Position numbers and translations under genes: made by a program | Shown: positions 1-4,720 of the stretch, piece after piece | How the letters are laid out: the number at the start of each line of letters is the position of its first letter | How positions within the stretch are numbered: the first letter of the stretch is position 1 | Notes under the pieces: generated by a model | What the model saw: the letters and a program-made list of their open reading frames with translations, nothing else | Databases searched by the model: none | What the model was told of the DNA's origin: nothing | Assembly (NCBI GenBank): GCA_021844725.1 | Contig: JAKBSX010000244.1 | Location: 1-5,585, forward strand | Source of the DNA: Actinomycetes bacterium | GTDB lineage: Bacteria > Actinomycetota > Acidimicrobiia > Acidimicrobiales > Acidimicrobiaceae | Length of the DNA stretch: 5,585 nt | Direction: 5' to 3'

Positions 1-2
1 TG

Positions 3-359
3 GAGCCGTATCCGAAGAGTCGTGTTCATGAGCTTCATCATGATGCGGTAGTAATTGGTCGGGATAACCACCCATCCAAGAGTGCTCGAAAACCGACAGA
101 ATTCCTTCCATTTATTGGAATATCCCCGCTGCGTCATGCCGATCTTTACTCCTGGCTTCCCCGAAAGCCGCCATTCGCAACGAGTGACTTTCCGCCGGGC
201 CAGGCGTACGAGAGCACGTCGCATTCGGCACTAAATGAGTACGCACGGCTTCGATGGGCACTAATTGATCAGTATCACGATGCGCTAGGTCCTCCACGTT
301 GGCACGTTGGAGAGTTGACAGCGCTCGACCTACTGAAGACGCTCAGATCGAGTACTTGA
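3..359 (+). CDS. 3' part of an unrecognised protein (118 codons, 5' end outside the window)
   Basis: An open frame enters from the left edge and runs 118 codons to TGA at 357-359; no start codon is needed because the gene begins outside the window. The product is hydrophilic, rich in Pro, Arg and His. It has a proline-rich middle (LYSWLPRKPPFATSDFPPGQ) and a more helical C-terminus that includes ELTALDLLKTL. No signal peptide, membrane segment or catalytic motif is visible, and I do not recognise the family. The low stop density and sensible amino-acid composition support real coding. The stop codon lies inside a 17-bp repeat that flanks the insertion at 364-754. If that insertion is removed, the TGA is followed at once by the ATG of the next plus-strand gene, so the two were probably co-transcribed and translationally coupled. 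Confidence 0.6.
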   Translation, partial: EPYPKSRVHELHHDAVVIGRDNHPSKSARKPTEFLPFIGISPLRHADLYSWLPRKPPFATSDFPPGQAYESTSHSALNEYARLRWALIDQYHDALGPPRWHVGELTALDLLKTLRSST

Positions 360-363
360 ATGC
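347..363. repeat. 17-bp direct repeat, left copy (target-site duplication)
   Basis: The sequence atcgagtacttgaatgc occurs here and again, without mismatch, at 755-771. The two copies directly bracket the element at 364-754, which has inverted-repeat ends, so they are best read as its target-site duplication. The length is long for most insertion sequences. It fits families with extended duplications such as the IS1202-type group (family knowledge, not checked here). This copy contains the stop codon of the upstream gene (357-359) and a stranded ATG (360-362). Confidence 0.85.
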
Positions 364-393
364 CGTTAACCCTAAGTTAAAACAGTAGCGTCC

Positions 394-411
394 CAAAGTT
401 AAAACTGGAGT
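394..411 (-). repeat. Internal 18-bp end motif, transposase-gene side
   Basis: caaagttaaaactggagt lies just inside the left terminal inverted repeat. A more degenerate copy is embedded in that terminus at about 371-388. The transposase remnant ends inside this motif: its TAA is the complement of bases 399-401. This overlap of the gene's stop with the end repeats supports the idea that remnant and ends belong to the same element. Confidence 0.65.
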
Positions 412-611
412 GACTTTGGTGTTGGTACCTGCTGGTACCCTAGTACCTGGTTGTTTCTTAAGAAACGTACTTCGGTAAAAGCAGTACTCGGAATTAGGTG
501 TAGTGTTACTGTTGTTCCATCTGGCAGGTGCCCCGGTACACTTAAAGCAAGGCCATCAAAAGATATCTTGCCGTAACCATTAACCTTCCGTTTCCGTATT
601 ACCAAAAACAA
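399..611 (-). pseudogene. Transposase C-terminal remnant (beta-barrel domain only)
   Basis: The open stretch gives about 70 residues. The segment RKVNGYGKISFDGLALSVPG followed by HLPDGTTVTLHLIP and a final EVRFLRNNQVLGYQQV matches the small beta-barrel domain that follows the DDE catalytic core in Mu/IS21/IS481/IS1202-type transposases. The catalytic core and N-terminal DNA-binding domains are absent. In frame upstream there is a TAG within four codons of the nominal TTG start, and then the element's other end. The gene therefore lost most of its length in an internal deletion and this is not a functional protein. Its stop codon sits in the terminal repeat motif. Assignment to a C-terminal transposase domain is fairly secure; the exact family is not. 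Confidence 0.7.
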
Positions 612-656
612 TGTATCACGCTAGATGAGGTTGGGAAAGAGGTCTATTGTCATGAA

Positions 657-747
657 ACTCCACTTTTAACTTTGTCTCAACTCCACTCCAGTTTTGACTT
701 TGTGTTCCGGGGCAGTACCTCAAGCAAGTACTCCACTTTTAACTTTG
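657..747 (+). repeat. Cluster of three 18-bp end motifs at the right end of the element
   Basis: Three copies of the motif, in the orientation actccacttttaactttg, lie at 657-674, 685-702 (actccagttttgactttg) and 730-747. They are opposite in orientation to the copy at 394-411. Start-to-start spacing is 28 and 45 bp. Multiple inverted-oriented binding sites near both ends are typical of IS21-like and related transposons, where the transposase loads on several repeats. No other function is visible in this stretch. Confidence 0.7.
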
Positions 748-754
748 GGCTAAC

Positions 755-771
755 ATCGAGTACTTGAATGC
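755..771. repeat. 17-bp direct repeat, right copy (target-site duplication)
   Basis: Perfect second copy of the repeat at 347-363, directly after the right end of the element. It contains a TGA (765-767) followed without gap by the ATG at 768-770. The element therefore landed at, and duplicated, the junction between two plus-strand genes, leaving both reading frames complete. Confidence 0.85.
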
Positions 772-1028
772 TTGACACATCGAACATATGTTCGTATGAT
801 GAAACTGTCATGGAAATATCTCAAGATCGAGAGGCAAGTATGACTTCAGAACTCGCGCAAGCATTGGAATTAGCGAAGCGTAGGGTATGTTGGATGATTA
901 TGAACGACCCGGTGTTTCAGAAGGCAGTAGAAGAACACGTTAAACAATCGTTGATTCGGATTAGACAGGAGGCTGAGCTAACGGCGAATGGACTCAAGCC
1001 AGGCTTTGGCGATGGTGTGTCGGTCTGA
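768..1028 (+). CDS. Small unrecognised protein (62-86 residues)
   Basis: Three in-frame ATG codons are possible starts: 768, 810 and 840. The 840 start has the best ribosome-binding site (gagagg five bases upstream) and gives a 62-residue protein. The 768 start follows the upstream gene's stop in the reconstructed pre-insertion sequence. From residue MTSELAQALELAKRR onward the product is strongly helical and charged, with a central KAVEEHVKQSLIRIRQEAEL stretch that could form an amphipathic helix or short coiled coil, and a Gly-rich tail ending GDGVSV. There is no signal peptide or catalytic motif, and I do not recognise the family. It is convergent with, and overlaps by 51 bp, the truncated deaminase on the other strand. 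It probably formed a unit with the gene at 3-359 before the insertion. Confidence 0.5.
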   Translation: MLDTSNICSYDETVMEISQDREASMTSELAQALELAKRRVCWMIMNDPVFQKAVEEHVKQSLIRIRQEAELTANGLKPGFGDGVSV

Positions 1029-2147
1029 GTCAGCGACCTCGAGAAATATATCGAACTTAATGAAGTCGTTCGCGTCATAACCATATCCTGGCTTTGCACC
1101 CTCACGTAAATTCTCAATATGGGGCAGAAATGAATAGTCTCGCGCATCAATTCTCTGACCCGTTCCATGGTCAAAAACCGGATATTGACCGCCACCTCGT
1201 GCTGGTACATCATTCACGCCGGTAGCTAAAATTTCACCCTCAGTAGAAGTCAGAACGGCTCCCACACGACGCGCAAGCGATCCGGAGGCCATTGAGGCTG
1301 TAAAAGCATGGGCCATAGCTTGTTCATGGCGAGTTGGCGTGAAGTTGCGAACTCCAAATACCTGCTCAAACATCGCTCTAATTGTCCAGTTTGTCAGTCC
1401 GACGGGTGCAATAGCCTCGTCACTTGTATACACACCGTCTCTCTGACGCGAGACGCGGCTAACTACCTCTCTATTACTGGCCGGATCTGCCACATCGACG
1501 AACACATCAGCCAAATGAAATGTGTCTCCAATTGCCACTGCAGCTTTGTCTAAAGGTGTGCCTCTATCTCGCTTAATAAGTTCACGGGCAAGGTCAGCCA
1601 CATCCCTGCACTCGATTTGCGCTGAAAGTGAAAGCTTCTCACAAAGATTCTGACGGCGTAAGTCTGGTTCTTCATAGACTGCTATCAGCAAAAAATGCTG
1701 CCCATACACTGATCGGAAGGTCGCAACTTCATCTGGGTGCATCAGTGAATCTAGCATCCAGGCTACTCGACGAGTTCCAACTACACTCGTTACCTTCTTC
1801 CGCCGCTCAAGAATCTCCTCAATAGCCAACAAGGCAACGTAATTAAAGGATATTTGTCTCGCTTTATCACCTGCATCCATCCTTGAGCGGTAATATTGAT
1901 ACTTATCTTGGTCTGCTTGAGCTGCGAGTTGTGCGCCTGGAACCTTTGCCAATAGAGTGGAAAGTTTGATCGACTCAATACGATAGCCGCACGATTCCCT
2001 AAGTAAAGTAGTCACTTGACCCACTATGGGTTCCAGGTCCGTACCGATGGCTCTAACAAACCCAATAAATAACTCATCCGGCGAAGCGACGATAGCCTCG
2101 TCGCCAGATGGCATCAACACATTATCAGTCAAGGTAGGCAGCTCCAA
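978..2147 (-). pseudogene. avcD: Anti-phage dCTP deaminase (AvcD/DCD family), C-terminally truncated
   Basis: Intact family members are ~500-residue two-domain proteins that convert dCTP to dUTP during phage infection, starving phage DNA synthesis. This frame has 389 residues. The N-terminal P-loop-NTPase-like domain is present: FIGFVRAIGTDLEPIV (28-42), SLMHPDE (134-140), KRD (192-194), GDTFHLADVFVD (207-218). The start of the deaminase domain follows: TPTRHEQAMAHAFTAS (270-285), LARRVGAVL, ATGVNDVPARGGGQY (308-322). It ends ...AWLESIRR before the HAE and PCxxC motifs that bind zinc and carry out catalysis, so no deaminase activity is expected. The last ~15 codons lie antisense to the small plus-strand gene, which suggests the 3' part was replaced by recombination. 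The start is a TTG, two codons after the Nudix stop and in the same frame; ATG at residue 12 (2114) is an alternative. Family assignment is from remembered sequence pattern. Confidence 0.85.
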
Positions 2148-2153
2148 TCCAGA

Positions 2154-2675
2154 CTATTTCCACTCGTTCTGAAGTTTCAGTAATATTGTGCGAAGATTCG
2201 CTGGAACTTTCGTTATTGCCTCGGAAATACTGAACCAGCCCACGATTCGACTCTCACCCGGATTGGGATCTGGATCAAACTTGTCCCCGGAGGTTAGAAG
2301 AAAACGTAAGTCCAAATGTGTATGGTTATCAGCCGCCGTATGCACATCTATGTGGAGCAGAGATGGTGGAGACTCATTAGAAACAAACTCAAGGTATAAT
2401 CCCGTCTCCTCCATCGCTTCCCGCAACGCAGCTGACCAAGGCATCTCACCAGGTTCTATATGGCCGCCAGGAGGAAGCCATGTCTGCAATCGCTTGTGAA
2501 AATGAAGCAGAATACCAAGTCGCGAGGTAACGATTGCACTTGCGGTCACATGTATAAGACTGGCATCGCGGTCAAAGGGCAAAGCCAGTTGATCGAACTG
2601 AAGGAGAAATTGCCTCTTTGCTTCAGCTTCAATCTGATCTAAAGGTTCGTGAACCAATACTATGGTACGAACCAA
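2154..2675 (-). CDS. Nudix hydrolase
   Basis: Nudix enzymes cleave nucleoside diphosphates linked to another group, using Mg2+. A complete Nudix box GX5EX7REUXEEXGU is visible: GHIEPGE, then REAMEETGL, preceded by WLPPG. The C-terminal part (HTHLDLRFLL, ESRIVGWFSI) also matches the usual Nudix fold of this subgroup, in which a box of type LPPGGHIEPGE follows a beta-strand ending LLHFHKRLQTW. The substrate cannot be told from the sequence. The open frame extends up to a TTG at 2822, but conservation begins only near 2675. TTG at 2675 (173 residues) or GTG at 2705 (183 residues) are likelier starts, and none has a clear ribosome-binding site. It lies directly upstream of the deaminase in the same phase with one TAG between them, so the two are almost certainly one operon. 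A role in clearing or converting nucleotides alongside the deaminase is inference. Confidence 0.85.
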   Translation of the reverse strand: MVRTIVLVHEPLDQIEAEAKRQFLLQFDQLALPFDRDASLIHVTASAIVTSRLGILLHFHKRLQTWLPPGGHIEPGEMPWSAALREAMEETGLYLEFVSNESPPSLLHIDVHTAADNHTHLDLRFLLTSGDKFDPDPNPGESRIVGWFSISEAITKVPANLRTILLKLQNEWK

Positions 2676-2770
2676 ATACTTCAACTCACAAAAATCGAAG
2701 CTCACGTCAACTGAATTTTTCGTCGTTGGAGACACGTGCGCTATTGAATGGCAAGCCCCAACTCCACCAC

Positions 2771-2944
2771 TCACGCCCAAAGGTGCCCATCGAATTTTGA
2801 AGACGATGCATACGGCCTGCAAACTGTAAGTACGAGTCCTCGAACAGCAGACGACGGACCTTCATATATTAGCTGAGATCGTCCTTCAATTTTGAGGGTT
2901 TGTGCAATTCCTATAAAGCATTCAAACAACTCTGCCTCCCAGCA
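2771..2944 (-). other. Unassigned open frame upstream of the Nudix gene, and gap 2676-3012
   Basis: Between the Nudix gene and the IS3 end, one minus-strand frame is open for 57 codons, from just after a TAG (2945-2947) to a TGA at 2771-2773. It reads plausibly as protein (for example FIGIAQTLKIEGRSQLIYEG, then VRGLVLTVCRPY), but has no ATG and no recognised family. A second frame upstream (MSGLGYNARPDGKSLSSAGR) is open until a TAG near 2910. Together these could be a frameshifted remnant of one gene, perhaps the former first gene of the Nudix operon. A TATAAT on the minus strand (2974-2979) lacks a convincing -35 partner. Nothing else is visible here. Confidence 0.3.
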
Positions 2945-3012
2945 CTAGAAAGGCTCTTACCATCTGGCCTTGCATTATAACCCAAGCCACTCATCCGCGC
3001 GGATAATAACAA

Positions 3013-3037
3013 TGGGGTTACCCAGAAAAAATAGACA
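3013..3037 (-). repeat. IS3-family terminal inverted repeat (transposase 3' side)
   Basis: tggggttacccagaaaaa followed by atagaca has the layout of IS3-family ends: outer TG, a CC-rich block, an A-run and a GACA. It sits downstream of the decayed transposase frame, where the right inverted repeat of such an element is expected. No matching opposite end with the complementary sequence is present in the window, so the element is truncated on its transposase 5' side. Confidence 0.5.
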
Positions 3038-3430
3038 CGTGATTAGACGCTGCGCTTAGTTTTGGACAATGCTATCTCACAATCTCTGGACTCATGTTGG
3101 TCTTTACCTGACACCTTTCGGTGTTCTAAAAGCGGATGTAGCTAGCTTCTCCTGCCTCTCGTTCAATCAAGTTGGCAAAGGTGTGGCGGTAGAAGTACTC
3201 GTGTTTGAAGATCAACCAGAAGGATTCGATGCTTGCCCGATCGTAGCACGACCCAGCGGCTCCCATCGACCTTGAGACTTTGAATCTATTGCAGAACCCC
3301 ACGACGCGGCAACCCCCAAATTGTGATCCGCAGACTGACCTCGAATCACTCTATTGATACTTCGTAGCTCAACTTGACTGACGTCAAACGATTCGTCATC
3401 ACCCACCGCGTTTTGCACCATTCCAGCTAA
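3038..3430 (-). pseudogene. IS3-family transposase (OrfB) C-terminal remnant
   Basis: On the minus strand, RSMGAAGSCYDRASIESFW (about 3270-3215) followed by FKHEYFYRHTFAN matches the last part of the IS3 integrase core. The E of ESFW is the third catalytic residue. The usual YDNA is YDRA here. Downstream, YIRF-TAG-NTERCQVKTNMSPEIVR shows that a stop at 3126-3128 replaces the conserved Tyr of the FYN..R motif; another TAG follows at 3072-3074. Upstream, CGSQFGG (near 3325) resembles the HSDRGSQY block but is disordered. WVMTNRLTS (near 3400) resembles the VVGW-MTNR block in a different frame, with TGA and TAG codons between. The first catalytic Asp and all of OrfA are missing. This is a non-functional remnant, decayed by frameshift and nonsense changes. 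Confidence 0.75.
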
Positions 3431-3624
3431 GCGACTTTACAGCGTACCGAAAAACTCTTCAGTGAAATTATAACGAAATACCTTGGACACTCAAAAAGAA
3501 CGGGGACACTGTCGACACTTAGATGTTCTGCAGGTTCAGGCGAGATGGCCACCCACCATATTGGAGTCCACTCCTCAAAGTCACATGAGAACTTTTCGTC
3601 AACCCATTTCTCATCAGCTGTAAA
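3427..3624 (-). other. Open frame in phase with and downstream of the small His/Cys gene
   Basis: Directly after the TAA of the small gene (3625-3627), the same frame stays open for 65 more codons to a TAG at 3427-3429. It includes a tryptophan- and acid-rich stretch (KWVDEKFSCDFEEWTPIWWV, then ISPEPAEHL). The composition looks protein-like, but there is no start codon with a ribosome-binding site and I recognise no family. It may be the tail of a once longer gene cut by the TAA, or chance. Bases 3526-3570 of this stretch are also part of a diverged direct repeat with 4170-4214. Confidence 0.25.
3526..3570 (-). repeat. 45-bp diverged direct repeat, left copy
   Basis: This stretch matches 4170-4214 at 36 of 45 positions in the same orientation, without gaps, including an unbroken gcaggttcagg core. 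Similarity stops abruptly at the tcca end (TGGA on the minus strand). Seven of the nine mismatches are transitions. An end beginning TG could be the terminus of a mobile element, but no matching inverted copy is visible. Confidence 0.65.
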
Positions 3625-3792
3625 TTATCCCAACCTTTGACAATCCTTACATTTTGGCCGACCCGCAGTTCCGGGACTCCTATGTTGTGGCTGGATACGC
3701 ATTCCTGCTGGACACAGACTTTGATCGTGATACACGTTACGCTCGCCACCATATTCGGGAACTACCGTGTGATAAGGTGCAACCTTTACCAA
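3625..3792 (-). CDS. Small His/Cys (zinc-ribbon-like) protein, 55 residues
   Basis: The TTG at 3792 has a good ribosome-binding site (ggggga-type, G run at 3798-3802, five bases upstream). From here the frame gives 55 residues ending in TAA at 3625-3627. The pattern VYHDQSLCPAGMRI, then SPGTAGRPKCKDCQRL has H22, C27, C48 and C51 placed as a possible zinc-binding set. The pattern YH...CP.G..I......GT.GR..C..C resembles short bacterial proteins of unknown function often encoded in accessory regions (recalled pattern, not searched). The frame is open further upstream to 3906, but with no recognised sequence and no better start. There is no signal peptide. It lies between the IS3 remnant and the helicase remnant on the same strand; a role in a defence cluster is possible but not shown. 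The function is unknown. Confidence 0.5.
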   Translation of the reverse strand: MVKVAPYHTVVPEYGGERNVYHDQSLCPAGMRIQPQHRSPGTAGRPKCKDCQRLG

Positions 3793-4169
3793 TGTTTCCC
3801 CCAAATCTGAAACCGCCAGACAATCTAACGAGAGGTCGATATCAAAGACCTTGCGAAAATTCGTCGGCTGCCTCCGCGTGTCAACCAGGCCCACTCTATC
3901 ACACACCGATCTTCACGCGCTGAGACTTCAGGAAACGTATATGTTATCAACTCGCTCGGTCTTTATTTCCATTGAGTTGCTGGAGCACCAGTTCCTAAAG
4001 TTGCACGCAGCTTCGGAATCACCGAGACCACTTGCAATCACCGCAAGAACCAATACTGCAGCATGAAAGCCCAAAGACACAAGACGTGCCTGATGAGCCT
4101 TTAGGCAGCTCCTTGACTTGGCCTCAACTGCTTATTAAGCGGACCAGTCAAGATGGAACCTCTGAGAGG
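3793..4169. other. Stretch without a recognised gene
   Basis: The frame of the small His/Cys gene remains open up to 3906 but shows nothing familiar. On the minus strand, GTG at 4080 begins a 50-codon frame ending at 3928, with a hydrophobic start (FHAAVLVLAVIASGL) that could be a membrane segment. Its codons stop abruptly and I cannot assign it. The rest is broken by stop codons in all frames and looks like decayed sequence downstream of the helicase remnant. Confidence 0.3.
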
Positions 4170-4214
4170 TCTTGCAGGTTCAGGTGAGATGACCACTCAC
4201 TATTTAGAAGTCCA
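4170..4214 (-). repeat. 45-bp diverged direct repeat, right copy
   Basis: Partner of 3526-3570 (36 of 45 identical, offset 644 bp). It starts inside the last codons of the helicase remnant (the Trp-Thr of YWTSK) and spans its TAG stop at 4200-4202. Read past two stops, the same frame gives VVISPEPA, close to VAISPEPA at the other copy, so both copies may once have been coding. Confidence 0.65.
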
Positions 4215-4698
4215 ATAAGATAAATTCGATTCGGATTTCCTCTTGTTGGTAACAATTCCCACGCTCTGTCTGGCTCGAGTCACAGCCACATAAAATTTCG
4301 CAGCGGATACCTCTGAAAGTACCGTTCCATTCTCAATGAAGCCAAAGATTGGCTCAGTCGGGAAAACGAGAACACGATCAAATGAAAGTCCTTTCACCTG
4401 TCCAAAGTTCTTGGAACCTGGCCCCGCCTTCTTCGTGCGTTTGTCCCATCCAAGCTCCTGCGGCTCAAGACCCTTGCGATAGGCATCAACGCCGGACTCA
4501 TGGACAAGGAAGACTCCATCGTGTGAGTTCTCCACCAATTCCCAAAGTTGCATAACGTCAACTCCGAAAGTCTTCTCCAGTAACTCCTGAGGTCTATTCC
4601 GACAACTCGCGAGGTCTCCTCCGACAATTCGTGAGTTCCGGAATCACTAGATCGTTTTGGCCATACTCGTTCTCATGAACCATCGCCAATGTTGTGGT
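4200..4698 (-). pseudogene. UvrD-like helicase C-terminal remnant (GajB-type), frameshifted
   Basis: Superfamily 1 helicases of this kind unwind DNA with ATP; GajB-type members act with a nuclease in Gabija anti-phage defence. The 3' end is clear from 4553 to 4200 (117 residues): HDGVFLVHESGVDAY (11-25), motif V NFGQVKGLSFDRVLVFP (49-65), motif VI AKFYVAVTRARQSVGIV (85-101, with the ATP-contacting Arg). The Walker A and B part is missing. Upstream the same frame is open to a TGA at 4644-4646. A second frame (4698 to 4597) reads VIPELTNCRRRPRELSE before a TAG. Dropping one copy of the 22-bp duplication at 4589-4632 joins them as ELTNCRNRPQELLEK, which fits the conserved NYRS-like motif of UvrD proteins. 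The gene is cut near the start of the IS21-type element. Membership of the UvrD group is secure; the GajB-type assignment is less so. Confidence 0.75.
4589..4632. repeat. 22-bp imperfect tandem repeat, two copies
   Basis: Two adjacent 22-bp units (4589-4610 and 4611-4632) match at 18 of 22 positions; both begin gaggtct and contain tccgacaa. A partial third copy (gag) follows. The length is not a multiple of three, and the repeat lies in the helicase remnant at the NYRS-like motif, where it shifts the reading frame. An alternative is that these are transposase-binding sites of the neighbouring IS21-type element. Confidence 0.75.
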
Positions 4699-4720
4699 TC
4701 AGAGGAAGGGGGTGTGGCTG

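Larger units (their letters stand above)
364..754 (-). mobile_element. Internally deleted insertion sequence (MITE-like, 391 bp)
   Basis: The segment lies between perfect 17-bp direct repeats and has imperfect terminal inverted repeats. The left end (365-383) begins gttaaccctaagttaaaa; the right end read on the minus strand (754 to 733) begins gttagcccaaagttaaaa. An 18-bp motif resembling caaagttaaaactggagt recurs near both ends, as expected for multiple transposase-binding sites. Inside, only the last ~70 codons of a transposase remain (399-611, minus), so the element cannot move itself but might be moved by a full-length relative. The C-terminal domain type is that of IS21/IS481/IS1202-like DDE transposases. 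The 17-bp duplication favours an IS1202-type assignment (inference). It has separated two plus-strand genes that were adjacent. Confidence 0.8.

Noticed and set aside
917..1213. 98-codon minus-strand open frame overlapping the deaminase 3' end
   Set aside because: It is an out-of-frame shadow of the deaminase, with no recognisable domain and low-quality composition.
1308..1825. Plus-strand open frames of 65-81 codons inside the deaminase
   Set aside because: They are antisense to a clearly recognised conserved protein and show no family features.
2148..2822. AvcI-type antitoxin RNA upstream of the deaminase
   Set aside because: In known AvcID loci the RNA gene lies just upstream of the deaminase; here that space is Nudix coding sequence and no separate RNA structure was seen.
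2974..2979. TATAAT on the minus strand as a promoter for the Nudix-deaminase operon
   Set aside because: No -35-like hexamer at 16-18 bp spacing, and an AT-rich hexamer is expected by chance.
3069..3275. Plus-strand 68-codon open frame
   Set aside because: It is the antisense of the IS3-family transposase remnant, whose conserved residues are visible on the other strand.
3484..3510. tggacactcaaaaagaacgg followed by ggacac as a second IS3-like terminal repeat
   Set aside because: The layout resembles an IS3 end, but it has no partner, lies in the same orientation as the end at 3013, and no transposase end precedes it. The evidence is too thin to list.
3654..3923. Plus-strand 89-codon open frame
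   Set aside because: It is antisense to the His/Cys protein, which has a better start signal and a recognisable Cys/His pattern.
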